Positions 28,517-37,721 of a DNA stretch of 64,000 bases are shown in pieces. Numbering within the stretch: the first letter of the stretch is position 1; every line of letters starts with the position of its first letter. Below the pieces are notes generated by a model. That model did no database searches. It was given only the letters and a program-made list of their open reading frames with translations, and was not told the DNA's origin. Where the stretch lies: NCBI RefSeq assembly GCF_001042595.1, contig NZ_AP012326.1:2108001-2172000 (forward strand). The letters are read 5' to 3'. Source of the stretch: Bifidobacterium dentium JCM 1195 = DSM 20436. GTDB lineage: Bacteria; Actinomycetota; Actinomycetes; Actinomycetales; Bifidobacteriaceae. The translations under genes were made by a program, and so were the position numbers.

Positions 28517-29095
28517 ATGACCGATTTTCAAACGGAGATCAGCTCTCTCACACAGCTCTCCACGTCACTGCAGGATGCGCGAATCGCCAACAACATGACG
28601 CAGACCGAGCTCGCAACAGCCACAGGAATCCCCCGTCCTTGGATCAACCAGCTGGAACACGGGCATATCGCCAACCCCAGCTTCACCAGAATCCTGAAAA
28701 TCATGGCCGCCCTCAAAATGAGCATATCCGTAAACTATGTCGTCACCGACACCCCACAAGACGGCCCAAGACAGGACGTCAAACAACCTGCACCAACCGA
28801 AACCAGTCCATCAGGCCAAACCTACGCGCAGGTTGCAAAAGGCCTTTCGAGCTCCGTCGAGACACTTCCCATGACCCAATTGAAGGAAGCCCTGGCGAAA
28901 TTCAACAGTTCCTTACAGCCACATTTCACTGAAGAACTTAGCAAAACGATGCAGAACGTCCTCGCATTTTATGACCGTGACTTCTTCGACACCTACAGTG
29001 TCATGCTAGACAGATCAAAACAGGTCACCCAGCAAGCCAAAGATCTTGAGAGAAGCACCCACAACGACTTGGATGACGGAGAAACGCGACAATGA
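28517..29095 (+). CDS. hipB: HipB-like XRE antitoxin/regulator
   Basis: This 192-residue protein has an N-terminal Cro/C1-type HTH (about 18-75): LQDARIANNMTQTELATATG, then IPRPWINQLEHGHIANPSF. It binds HipA and represses the operon through the upstream palindromes. It is much longer than the E. coli HipB of about 88 residues. The C-terminal 100 residues are helical and unfamiliar. Its stop overlaps the hipA ATG by 4 bp (ATGA), the usual toxin-antitoxin coupling. A GGACGGAAG site precedes the ATG. Confidence 0.88.
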   Translation: MTDFQTEISSLTQLSTSLQDARIANNMTQTELATATGIPRPWINQLEHGHIANPSFTRILKIMAALKMSISVNYVVTDTPQDGPRQDVKQPAPTETSPSGQTYAQVAKGLSSSVETLPMTQLKEALAKFNSSLQPHFTEELSKTMQNVLAFYDRDFFDTYSVMLDRSKQVTQQAKDLERSTHNDLDDGETRQ

Positions 29096-30393
29096 CCGAC
29101 AAAACACTTATCGTGCTACTTGAAGGACAAAGAATCGGCGTTTTACAGGAAAACGCTGCCGGGAAACATTCCTTCATTTACGACAAACATGCACCGGGGC
29201 AGCTTTCTCTATCCCTGCCAAGAAGATCGGAACCATGGACCGGCAGTCCGGTCGAAGCCTATATAGACGGCGTTCTACCCGATAATCCAGAAATGCGCAG
29301 GACAATTGGCCGGCTTCACGGAGTCAACGGCAACAATCCTTTCGCTCTGCTCACCGTAATCGGTCTGGATTGCGCCGGTGGAGCACAATTTGTACTACCA
29401 GAGCAACTTGAATCAGTTGAGAATAGCGAATATTCACTCACCCCGATCTCGGAAGAGGAAAGCGAGAAACGTCTCAAAGCCATCACAGATACACATCAAG
29501 CTTCTTGGCAGGTCTCAGACGAACATTGGTCTCTGAACGGTGCACAAGACAAAATCGCACTTCATCATATCGATGAAATTTGGTATGCGGCAAAGGGAGC
29601 CGCACCGACGACACATATCATCAAGCCGGGCATACATACCTTGCATGAGCAGGCGTTCAATGAATACATCTGTTTAAAGACCTTAAATGAAATGGGAATC
29701 CCTGTTGCGCAAACTTCGTTTAAAACGTTTGGCAGCACTCCGGCACTCGTGAGTGCGCGCTGGGACCGTAGGGTCGTGGACCGCAACGGCCGCTCTGTCG
29801 TCGCTCGAATCCATCAGGAAGATTTTTGCCAAGCGACGGCGCATCCAACCGCAAACAAGTACCAATCCGAGGGAGGTCCTTCCGCTCAAGATATCATTCA
29901 GTGCATGCGGGCCAACGGCCTCGATGAAACAGAAATAAAGTTGTTCTACATGGCGCTTGTCATTAATTTCCTCATTGCGGGAACCGACGCCCATGCGAAG
30001 AATTACGCATTGCTTGAGCCGGTTGGCGAAAAACCGACATTTGCGCCACTCTACGACATAGCATCCATGTTCGCTTATCAAACTCAGCGCAAACAGCGCA
30101 AACTGGCCATGAGTATTGGTGGTGAATACAACTACGAAAGAATCGAGCTCAAACATTGGGAAAAGCTCACTACCCCGTTTGGAGCGGATGATTGGGAATT
30201 CTGCCGTTCCGCACTTAAAGCACTCAGCCAGACCCTGCCATTCGCTTTTATAGTAACGGCGCAAAACTGCTTACAAGAAATATCATCTTTTGACCCATCC
30301 CCAGAGACAAAGTCAAATAGAGGAATGCTGATACGGCACATAGCAAACGGAATCATTGGTCAATGCCAACGAGTCGAAGCTTGGTTCGAATAA
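29092..30393 (+). CDS. hipA: HipA-family serine/threonine kinase toxin
   Basis: This 433-residue HipA-like protein has an N-terminal couple domain (ILPDN-like GVLPDNPEMRRTIGR), SLNGAQDKIALH, HIIKPGIHTLHEQAFNEYIC for ATP contact, SARWDRR, the catalytic-loop region TDAHAKNYALL and the metal-binding PLYDIASM. HipA kinases phosphorylate targets such as glutamyl-tRNA synthetase to cause growth arrest. The gene overlaps hipB by 4 bp. Its stop lies 9 bp from the stop of the converging ATPase gene. All expected kinase motifs appear intact, so it is probably active. Confidence 0.92.
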   Translation: MTDKTLIVLLEGQRIGVLQENAAGKHSFIYDKHAPGQLSLSLPRRSEPWTGSPVEAYIDGVLPDNPEMRRTIGRLHGVNGNNPFALLTVIGLDCAGGAQFVLPEQLESVENSEYSLTPISEEESEKRLKAITDTHQASWQVSDEHWSLNGAQDKIALHHIDEIWYAAKGAAPTTHIIKPGIHTLHEQAFNEYICLKTLNEMGIPVAQTSFKTFGSTPALVSARWDRRVVDRNGRSVVARIHQEDFCQATAHPTANKYQSEGGPSAQDIIQCMRANGLDETEIKLFYMALVINFLIAGTDAHAKNYALLEPVGEKPTFAPLYDIASMFAYQTQRKQRKLAMSIGGEYNYERIELKHWEKLTTPFGADDWEFCRSALKALSQTLPFAFIVTAQNCLQEISSFDPSPETKSNRGMLIRHIANGIIGQCQRVEAWFE

Positions 30394-30402
30394 AGTATTC
30401 GC

Positions 30403-31764
30403 CTATTGCCGTAAGGCGCTGAGATCCAAATCGAAGATCATCGATTCCGGCCGACGCTCCGGTTCGAGGAACATGCTCATATATAGCGGAAGGTAGGTAA
30501 TCCGACCATCCTGCCGAACGTTGCCTTTGCACAGCACATATGCTTTGTTCAACGCCCAATCATCAACCGCAAGCACATTATCCAGCGCTTTGTGCTTTGT
30601 CCAATCATTGCCTGACTTCACTTCGACAGGCAACACGATTCTGCCACTCTGCACCATGAAATCGACCTCGCCAAGACGATTCGTATTGAAATAATACAGG
30701 TCGAAACCATGCGCACGTAGCTCCTGGGCCACGACATTCTCCGTGATTGCACCCATATTCACGTCAAGGTTTCCCTGCAGTAAATCATATTGGATGCCGC
30801 CCATGGATGCCGTACATAGCAGACCGGTATCACTGAGAAACAGTTTGAACAGGCTGTGATTGCCGTTGCCTTCCAATGGCGGAACCGGCTCCTTGACGTT
30901 GTAACAGGGCAAGGCCACACCAGCATCCGCCAACCATAGGAAGCTACTGGCATAACGATTCTGCCGAGCATTTTTAGAAAGATCCGCAAGCACGAATCGA
31001 CGATTCTTGTCATCGAGTTGGGAAGGAATGGCATCAAAAATCGACCGAATCTTCGTTCTGTCCTTATCATCCGCATATTTGGCGATGTCAAGACGATACA
31101 AGGCCAACAGGTCGGACTGCAAGGCGATTACCTGCGCGATATCGTGAGTATCCACATACCTTTGAACCACGTCAGGCATGCCACCCACTACAACATACGC
31201 CTGGAACAGGCGCATCATGGTGTCATGCACCGAATCGCTGACGGGTTCGTTCCCGTTGAAGCGGTCTCGAAGCATATCAATGGTCGATTCCTGCACACCA
31301 TTGGCCAAGCAGAATTCTTCGAAGTCCAATGGATACATGCGCAGTTGCTCTTCAAATCCTACCGGGTAAGAAGCCACTTGCTTATTCTTCACGCCCAACA
31401 AAGAGCCCGTTTCCACATAGTCAAAACGACCGTCCTCCACTAGGAACTTGATGGCGGTACGCGCCGATGGGCACTCTTGGATTTCATCCAACAGAATCAA
31501 TGTATGCCCTGGCTCCAGTTGGGTCTGCAGATACGCAGTGAGGTTGGAGATAACGGCATCCGCACTCAGAGATCCGTCGAACACCGATGCGGCTCTGGGA
31601 TCTTCCAGAAAATTCAACTCGGCAAAACGCCTGTAGTGATGTTTAGCGAACTCACGAACCAACGTCGTCTTACCGATCTGCCTGGCACCGGTAATCATCA
31701 ACGCTTTCCGCGCATCGGTCCGCTTCCAGTGCTCCAGACGTTCCCACGCCTTGCGTTTCAGCAT
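30403..31764 (-). CDS. AAA ATPase with DUF4143 domain
   Basis: This protein of about 453 residues has an N-terminal AAA domain with Walker A TGARQIGKTTLV, Walker B HTLILLDEIQECPSA and sensor-like ETGSLLGVKN. The C-terminal DUF4143 domain has YVVVGGMPDVVQRYVDTHDI, LSDTGLLCTASMG and nuclease-like LGEVDFMVQSGRIVLPVEVK, an E-V-D-x10-15-E-x-K arrangement suggestive of a PD-(D/E)xK fold. The cellular role of this family is not established. The start at 31764 is preferred over 31779. It converges on hipA with a 9-bp gap. Confidence 0.88.
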   Translation of the reverse strand: MLKRKAWERLEHWKRTDARKALMITGARQIGKTTLVREFAKHHYRRFAELNFLEDPRAASVFDGSLSADAVISNLTAYLQTQLEPGHTLILLDEIQECPSARTAIKFLVEDGRFDYVETGSLLGVKNKQVASYPVGFEEQLRMYPLDFEEFCLANGVQESTIDMLRDRFNGNEPVSDSVHDTMMRLFQAYVVVGGMPDVVQRYVDTHDIAQVIALQSDLLALYRLDIAKYADDKDRTKIRSIFDAIPSQLDDKNRRFVLADLSKNARQNRYASSFLWLADAGVALPCYNVKEPVPPLEGNGNHSLFKLFLSDTGLLCTASMGGIQYDLLQGNLDVNMGAITENVVAQELRAHGFDLYYFNTNRLGEVDFMVQSGRIVLPVEVKSGNDWTKHKALDNVLAVDDWALNKAYVLCKGNVRQDGRITYLPLYMSMFLEPERRPESMIFDLDLSALRQ

Positions 31765-31831
31765 CACTCCACCTCGCAAAACTTGACTACCGTAACGGAA
31801 TCCGTGTCAACCAGTATATCAACTGCCACGT

Positions 31832-31930
31832 TTTCCGTAACGTTTTACATGGCTTTCGGGTGGCTTTCCGTAACGTTTTACACGGTTTTTAGGTGGCATA
31901 CCGCCACGTTTTACAAGAATGGCTGCCGTC
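31832..31930. repeat. Three tandem 33-bp imperfect repeats
   Basis: Units at 31832-31864, 31865-31897 and 31898-31930 share the core CGTAACGTTTTACA, or CGCCACGTTTTACA in the last. Units 1 and 2 are nearly identical, and unit 3 is more diverged. On the minus strand the period reads as an 11-residue repeat with VKRYGKPP. The array lies in the gap between the ATPase start and the sortase stop. Confidence 0.75.
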
Positions 31931-31970
31931 GAGTCGCTTGCATCTAGCCTTTCGACCGTCGCGCCCGGGT

Positions 31971-32906
31971 TCAGGTACGCTTCCGGCGCTTGCGAATCCA
32001 GCCGACCAGGCACGCAACCACGAGAATACCGATGGCGGCCAACGCCCCGGCAATCGCATAGACCCAAAGATGACGCGGCAACTCGGCAGGCGGCGTCACG
32101 GAACGTACGGATGGTCTTTCGGAGGCATTCCATCCCGCGGGCACCGTGGTGCGTTCGGCATGGACGAGCAGACGATGGGTGTTCACACCGTAGGGCGTAC
32201 AGGTCACGAGCGTCACCAGATCGCGGCCCTCCTCCGTAGTGAGGCTATCCACCTCACTCGGCAGCACGACTTCGGTGGAATAGACCTTATAGGCATGATC
32301 CTCCCCCAAAACGCGGATGATGAACCAATCACCCTTCTTGAGTTCGTCAAGCCGATCGAACAGTCGCGCCGTAGGAAGCCCCGTATGCCCGGCCAGAACA
32401 CTATGGGTGGAGTCACCTCCGATGGGTACCGAAGTGTTCACCACATGTCCCACTCCATGCGAAAGCGGCTCCTCTGTGGTGTAGTGGTAGATGGGCAGGT
32501 CAACGCTGATGGAAGGAATGATCAGCTCCGCCATGACTCCATCACCGGCGACGTTGAGCACACTCTCGTACTCGTCGTTGCCAGGGGAAGCATCATCTTG
32601 GTCGAAAGGGTCGACCACTCGCGAACTACCGTCGCGCAAATGGGCGTTGTATGCTTCCGCCTTCGCCTTTTCCGCGGAGAGATCCGCGGGTTTCAAGGCA
32701 GCGACCGTCTGCTGCTGAGTATTGCTCACAGCATCCTGCGCACGCTGATTAAGCCAGTCACTGACGAATGGGTAGCTTATCAGCGCAAGCCCCGCTAGCA
32801 GAATCAGACTGGCGGCGGCAAGTCGCAGACGGCGCCTTCGTCTCAAGCGTTTTTTGGTACCGGACACGGCAAAAGCAGGGGAACCCGAAGGTCCCCCTGC
32901 TTTCAC
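31971..32906 (-). CDS. Class C sortase (pilus polymerase)
   Basis: This protein of about 311 residues should polymerise the pilins encoded upstream. It has an N-terminal basic stretch, a membrane helix (LAAASLILLAGLALISYPF), the lid motif DPF in RVVDPFDQDD, the catalytic His in VLAGHTGLPTARLF, Cys in LVTLVTCTPYGVNTHRLLV and the nearby Arg. A C-terminal membrane helix (LWVYAIAGALAAIGILVVA) is typical of class C. The start is uncertain: GTG at 32906 has AAGG upstream, but GTG at 32867, just after a strong hairpin, gives the cleanest N-terminus. Confidence 0.93.
   Translation of the reverse strand: MKAGGPSGSPAFAVSGTKKRLRRRRRLRLAAASLILLAGLALISYPFVSDWLNQRAQDAVSNTQQQTVAALKPADLSAEKAKAEAYNAHLRDGSSRVVDPFDQDDASPGNDEYESVLNVAGDGVMAELIIPSISVDLPIYHYTTEEPLSHGVGHVVNTSVPIGGDSTHSVLAGHTGLPTARLFDRLDELKKGDWFIIRVLGEDHAYKVYSTEVVLPSEVDSLTTEEGRDLVTLVTCTPYGVNTHRLLVHAERTTVPAGWNASERPSVRSVTPPAELPRHLWVYAIAGALAAIGILVVACLVGWIRKRRKRT
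32872..32903 (-). terminator. UUCG-loop hairpin between major pilin and sortase (attenuator)
   Basis: A 14-bp stem (AAAGCAGGGGGACC paired with GGTTCCCCTGCTTT, one G-U pair) is closed by a TTCG tetraloop on the minus strand and followed by TTTTG. It begins about 60 bp after the pilin stop. It has the form of a partial intrinsic terminator that would reduce sortase transcript relative to pilin. Confidence 0.72.
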
Positions 32907-32961
32907 GGCGTGCCTTGCATGTTGTGCAGACGACAAGGTCTTCAGCCCGCCTGAGTGCTTC

Positions 32962-34407
32962 TTAGAGCTCTTGCTTGCGAGAGCGCAGGAAGAAGACGAT
33001 ACCCACTGCCAGCAGGGCCACACCGCCGGCGGTCAGGGCAAAGGTGCCCGCCGCACCGGTGATCGGGAGAGCCGGCTGCTTCGGATCGACGACGTTCACC
33101 GACGAAACCAGGTAGTTGTTTTCGACAACGGCGGTGGCCGGGTTGTCCTGGGTGCAGGACGCCTCGTTCAGCGTGAACGTCTGGTCGGCGACCTTGCTGA
33201 AGCCTGCCGGCACCACGGTCTCGGTAACGGTGTAGGTGCCTTCGCCGAGATCCTCGAAGTACACATAGCCGTTCTCGTCGGAGGTGGAGGTCAGCGTAGT
33301 GGTGGAACCATCCTTGTTGGTGACCTTCAGCTCGAAGACGGCACCCTTCAGGGCGTTGCCATCAGAATCGGTCTTCTTGAACACGAAACCGTAGGTCTTG
33401 ACCTTGGTCTTGCTGTCCGGAGTGACGGTCGTGGAGGTGTACGGGTTCGGGTTGAAGGTAACGGTGGCGGTGTTGCCGGTCACGTCATTGGCATCGTGAG
33501 AGAAGGCAGCCGAGGTGAGCTTGGCGTTGTAGGTGACCGTGATAGCCTCACCCGGGTGAGCCAGCACGTAAGCCTTGGCGAACTTGATGGTGTAGCCGTT
33601 GGTAGCCGCAGTGATGGTGTAGTCAGTACCGGAAACGGCAGCCACACCATTGATCTTGATGGACGTGGTGTCGATTTCAAGACCGGCGGTCGGCTGATCG
33701 TTGATTTCGAAGGTGGCATCCTTGGAGTCGGCCGGGTAGTTCGGAACGACGGTTTCCACCTTGAACGGGACCATATCGCCCACGCTGTACTTGTCGGTGG
33801 ACTCCTTGTATTCGGAGCCGACACCCTTCTTGATGGTCACATCGGTCTTCTTGACGTCGATGGTCTGGGCCGGGTGAGCATCATAGGTTCCGGAGGCATT
33901 GGCCACCGGGCTCGCGTCGACGACCATGTTCTGGTAGACGCGGGTCTGGCCGCTCGTGCTCGTCACGCGCACAAGGTAGTAGCCGCTACCAAGCGTAAGC
34001 GTGGCCGAGGTGCCGGAAGCGGTGGCGCTGGCCGCCGCAGTCGTACCGGCGTCAGCGAACGCCTTCGCGATGGCGCTGGCGGCATTCTGCATGTCGCTAC
34101 CCTGATGGAATGAATTGCCATCGGAAGCAACAACCTTGATCTTATCGATCGAGTCATAGGCAGACGGCAGATTGGCGGCCATCGTGTAGGTAAGGTTGTT
34201 CGACGCATCGATATCGGCATCGGCGATGAGGAAGGCCTCCACCGTGTCACCGTCAATCAGATTGTTGATCGTTACCGTGCTATCGGCCACATCGGTCGGG
34301 CTCGTCGGGGTAGCGTGCGCCGCGACCGGAGTGAGCACGAACGCCATGGCGATCGCTGCGAGCAAGCCTACCAGCATGCTCATCTTCTGCTTGAGAACGG
34401 TTCCCAT
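32962..34407 (-). CDS. Major pilin subunit (LPITG, sortase-dependent)
   Basis: This pilin of about 481 residues has a signal peptide (MSMLVGLLAAIAMAFVLTP, cut near VAAHA). Ig-like/CnaB regions include the E-box YTVTETVVPAGF and a pilin-motif-like TVVPNYPADS. The C-terminal sorting signal is LPITG followed by a hydrophobic helix and RSRKQEL. The sortase downstream would link subunits through the lysine-bearing motif. The ATG at 34407 is preferred because AAGGAGAAAAGGAT precedes it. It lies 48 bp after the large pilin gene. Confidence 0.94.
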   Translation of the reverse strand: MGTVLKQKMSMLVGLLAAIAMAFVLTPVAAHATPTSPTDVADSTVTINNLIDGDTVEAFLIADADIDASNNLTYTMAANLPSAYDSIDKIKVVASDGNSFHQGSDMQNAASAIAKAFADAGTTAAASATASGTSATLTLGSGYYLVRVTSTSGQTRVYQNMVVDASPVANASGTYDAHPAQTIDVKKTDVTIKKGVGSEYKESTDKYSVGDMVPFKVETVVPNYPADSKDATFEINDQPTAGLEIDTTSIKINGVAAVSGTDYTITAATNGYTIKFAKAYVLAHPGEAITVTYNAKLTSAAFSHDANDVTGNTATVTFNPNPYTSTTVTPDSKTKVKTYGFVFKKTDSDGNALKGAVFELKVTNKDGSTTTLTSTSDENGYVYFEDLGEGTYTVTETVVPAGFSKVADQTFTLNEASCTQDNPATAVVENNYLVSSVNVVDPKQPALPITGAAGTFALTAGGVALLAVGIVFFLRSRKQEL

Positions 34408-34455
34408 ATCCTTTTCTCCTTTTCTCATCGGGGATGGGAAGATTACATTGATTGC

Positions 34456-36831
34456 TCAGACCCGGCTGTGCAGTCCTGAGCCTGACCGCCGACGAAGCAT
34501 GACCGCACCGCCGCCTCCGATGGCCAGAAGGCTTCCGAGGAAGAGCAGTATGGCTGTCGCACCCGAGCCTGCCGTATGGGGCAAGTTGGGAATGGATTCG
34601 TCAGCGATAGTAATGGCGGCCACCCCGTCTTTGAGGGGCAGCGCAGCGGTTGTTCCGCCGCTGTCTTTGGTACTCACCGTTCCATCATGTGCAACGGAAA
34701 TCAGATGAGCCGCAGTATCAAGGTTGTAGCCAGCCGGGGCCTTGGTCTCTTTGAGCCAGTAGTCGGTACCCGGCATAAGGCCGTAGTAGTGGGCCTCTCC
34801 GTTGCCATCGGTCGTAACGACGGCGCCCGGAATGGCTGCAGTGAGATTGGCGTCGGAATACACGGTAGCGGGCTGGTCATTATCGTCGTAGACACCGTTG
34901 CCGTTATCCTTGTAGAGCGTAAATTCCGCACCGGGAAGCAGGCTACCGTCAGTCGACTTCTTGATGACAGTCAGCGGAATCTTGCGCGTGTTCTTGAATA
35001 CCGGGGCGTTGTCGCCATACGACGGAGTGAGTTTCAGCTTTCCTTCGCCGGCATCCTCCACCGTGACGGTGACGGTCTCGACGTGGGTATCGTACACAAC
35101 GCCCGGGGTGTTCTCCGCCTGTTCCTCAATGGTGTAGGTGAAGGTCTTACCGACATCACTCAGGGTGTACTTGATCTCCTTGAAGGTGACGTTGCCAGAG
35201 GCGTCGTTCTTCTGCGTGTCGAGCTCGGTTCCGTCCTGATCCTTCAATGTGAAGGTGAACTGGCCATCCTGCAAGGTGCCACCTTCAAGGTGCTTAATGG
35301 CCTTGAGCTGAATCGAGCCCTTGGCTTCGTAAGGTACGAACACGTGCACGGTGTTGGTGACCTTGGCGTTGTTGTTGATCGCCACGGAAGCTTGGTTGGG
35401 TACCTTCCAATAAGAAATCCCATTGATGGTCTCACGTTCATACGAATTCAAGTCAGCTGTAGTAGAAACCGGCACCTTGATATGGAATACATGCTCGTCT
35501 TCGGCATATCCATGCCCGGTATTCTTCGCCGTAGCCGTGATGGTCTGACCGGAGATGGCAATGGTCCAGTTGTCCGTGACGTCAACGTAGTTCCCCGATA
35601 CCTTCTTCAATACCTTCACCGTGGCGTGCGATGCATCCAAGGCATTATCCAAGGTATCGGTCATGACGATGGAAGACGCCTTGTTGGTGTCAGCCACATA
35701 GGGGAACTTTTCGGTGACATCGAAATCAGCGACATCACCACGATTATGAATCTGACGTTCCGGTGACTTTACCGGGGCTGGCCATTCAGGATAGACGGTG
35801 ACCGAGGAATCGTACCCCATTCCGGTATCGCATCCTTCTCCAGACCACTCAGTAACGAAACTGGGTCCTGCTTTTGCCACGACGGTGGAGATGTCATCCG
35901 GTACTTTTGAATCATCCTTTTTACTGGATTTGAACCATGTGGTCCCGCCCTCTTCAGAAACCTTAAGCGTGGTGTTGTTTCCAATCAGCGCAGACTTGTA
36001 TCCGCTGACCAGTCCTACGCCCTCTCTTCCTGGATGGGTGAAGTCGGCGATTCGGGGGAAAGCATTGGCGCCGTGATGAATAGGCTGGTCGATATCCCAA
36101 TACGTGACATTGAACTCATTGTCAGATTCGATCGGAGTATCGGTCCCGTCTTTGACCAGCGTGGTCGTGAAGCGCGATTTGATGCCAACATCAAATTCAG
36201 AGCTTCCATATCCGGTAAGTGACACAGGATAGCTGTTGGCAACCGCAGCAGCTGCAGGACCAAAGCGGTCTCCCAAATGGAATGGGCAGACAAAAGCGGG
36301 TTCCTTAAGGCCAACGGAGTCGAGCTGCCATGCATGCACTGAGTTAAACTCAACGATGGAGCTGATCCTCTCACCGGAGGTGGTGTACCCGATATTGTTG
36401 AAGCGCATCTTGAAGCCGCTCCACGTAGAGCCCGAAAGTGTCACTTTGCCGTTATCCGGAGCCCGGTACACCATGTACACACCGCTGTAATACGTATGTA
36501 TCCAGCGCATTTTCCAGCCGTTTTCCAAATCCACAGGATTACCGTCCTGGTTGGCGGGATCAGCAGGCGTCAGATCGGACACATTGTGCCACGATCCGTT
36601 AGCGTAATACTGAGCGGCGCTTTTCCAGTCGATGTTCTTATCGATGTAGACCGTGCCACCAACCGAATTCAGCAAATTATTCGTAGTGGTATACGGCGTG
36701 CCGGCATGCGCCGGAGCAGTCGTAAACAAGCAGGAACCCAGCGCCACGATAAGGCTGATGAGTACAACAATGATGTGCTTGGATATTTGGAAGGGTATTC
36801 GACTACCGAGGTGACGCTCGCCTGCGTTCAT
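34456..36831 (-). CDS. Large ancillary/tip pilin (sorting signal LPHTA)
   Basis: This surface protein of about 791 residues has a signal peptide (IIVVLISLIVALGSCLFTT). A long N-terminal region without clear family match may be the adhesive head. A Spy0128-type pilin isopeptide domain follows (about 540-640; FTFTLKDQDG, FTYTIEEQAENTPGVVYD), then a SpaA/CnaB domain with YWLKETKAPAGYNLDTAAH. The sorting signal LPHTA precedes a hydrophobic helix and RRRSGSG. The ATG at 36831 has AAGGAGAGAAGCG directly upstream. An ATG at 36867 immediately after the poly-G tract is the alternative. Confidence 0.92.
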   Translation of the reverse strand: MNAGERHLGSRIPFQISKHIIVVLISLIVALGSCLFTTAPAHAGTPYTTTNNLLNSVGGTVYIDKNIDWKSAAQYYANGSWHNVSDLTPADPANQDGNPVDLENGWKMRWIHTYYSGVYMVYRAPDNGKVTLSGSTWSGFKMRFNNIGYTTSGERISSIVEFNSVHAWQLDSVGLKEPAFVCPFHLGDRFGPAAAAVANSYPVSLTGYGSSEFDVGIKSRFTTTLVKDGTDTPIESDNEFNVTYWDIDQPIHHGANAFPRIADFTHPGREGVGLVSGYKSALIGNNTTLKVSEEGGTTWFKSSKKDDSKVPDDISTVVAKAGPSFVTEWSGEGCDTGMGYDSSVTVYPEWPAPVKSPERQIHNRGDVADFDVTEKFPYVADTNKASSIVMTDTLDNALDASHATVKVLKKVSGNYVDVTDNWTIAISGQTITATAKNTGHGYAEDEHVFHIKVPVSTTADLNSYERETINGISYWKVPNQASVAINNNAKVTNTVHVFVPYEAKGSIQLKAIKHLEGGTLQDGQFTFTLKDQDGTELDTQKNDASGNVTFKEIKYTLSDVGKTFTYTIEEQAENTPGVVYDTHVETVTVTVEDAGEGKLKLTPSYGDNAPVFKNTRKIPLTVIKKSTDGSLLPGAEFTLYKDNGNGVYDDNDQPATVYSDANLTAAIPGAVVTTDGNGEAHYYGLMPGTDYWLKETKAPAGYNLDTAAHLISVAHDGTVSTKDSGGTTAALPLKDGVAAITIADESIPNLPHTAGSGATAILLFLGSLLAIGGGGAVMLRRRSGSGLHSRV

Positions 36832-36868
36832 CGCTTCTCTCCTTGCATAAAAAAAGCAGTCATTCATA

Positions 36869-36883
36869 CCCCCCCCCCCCCCC
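36869..36883 (-). repeat. 15-nt poly-G tract upstream of pilus operon (phase-variation candidate)
   Basis: Fifteen consecutive C on the plus strand (G on the coding strand) end 38 bp before the preferred pilin start. Sequence ahead of it contains TTTTTGC and just after it TATGAA, so the tract sits where the spacer between promoter elements would be. Slippage would change spacing and so expression. A tract this long is hypermutable. Confidence 0.85.
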
Positions 36884-36914
36884 GCAAAAATCGGAGAGGG
36901 AGGAGGTACGACTG

Positions 36915-36925
36915 ACTGCCAGTCA
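36915..36925. promoter_or_regulatory. Small palindrome upstream of the poly-G tract
   Basis: GACTGGCAGTC on the minus strand is a perfect palindrome around one base, with a further partial repeat CAGTC beside it. It lies about 30 bp upstream of the poly-G tract and may be a regulator site of the pilus promoter. Confidence 0.35.
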
Positions 36926-37721
36926 CACCCGCAATTCTGTTTCTCTACATAACGAGAAGTTGAATTATTTTCTCTATGTAAGAAATATACCCATAAGATT
37001 TTCAGCTCCCCCTCTGCATAATTACAGCATTGACATCTTATTTGCCGTATAAACCGTCATTCAAGAGTGATTCCCGACGGAAAATCGAAGCACCGTCAAG
37101 GGTGTAGCTAGGGGTATGGCACGGCTTGTCGTTTTAGCTCTCAGCGCAACATACTGGCCATTCAAACGCGAGAATACGGAAAATTTATCGCTAGGCACAG
37201 TACCCACAAGGTCATGATGCATAAGGTTTAGGGGCCCCCACGAAATCACCGGCATCTTCGCCGGCAGAACACCCTCCAACTGCGTGCACTATCCGAAAAT
37301 AGAGGCGTATTGCTCAATCGTGCACGGCAATGCCATCCTCAGCACTAGTGCGGCAGTCACGACTTATTGGAAAATGGCCATCTGAACATCATTAAGAAGG
37401 TATGAGAGGCACAACAAACATCGTCTTGAAAACACGAATCGGAAAAACGTTGGTCAATCCGGATTGTGCGCGAAAGAAGGCATTCCTACGAAGCGGCATA
37501 TCAACAAAAGTGACTACAGCCGAGCTTGACGAGAAACTCCCCGAGAGATGCAGGGCATCATCACGAATACCCTTAATGGACGAATCCAGGATTCGGTTTA
37601 TCGAGCAAAAGGCGCCACCGACGAAGCCCGCAAACGTAAGTCCTAAAAACAGCGGGCATCAAGCCTCCCTGCTTCACGAGAAACGGAAGCAAGGAGATTT
37701 GATCCCTGAATGCATGACGCA
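36926..37721. other. Non-coding region with no recognisable gene
   Basis: Roughly 800 bp lies between the pilus operon and the zinc operon. Frames of 72 and 133 codons exist, but they have no ribosome-binding site, no recognisable motif and no codon bias. It looks like a decayed gene or an intergenic spacer. The first 150 bp is AT-rich and probably holds the pilus promoter. Confidence 0.5.
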
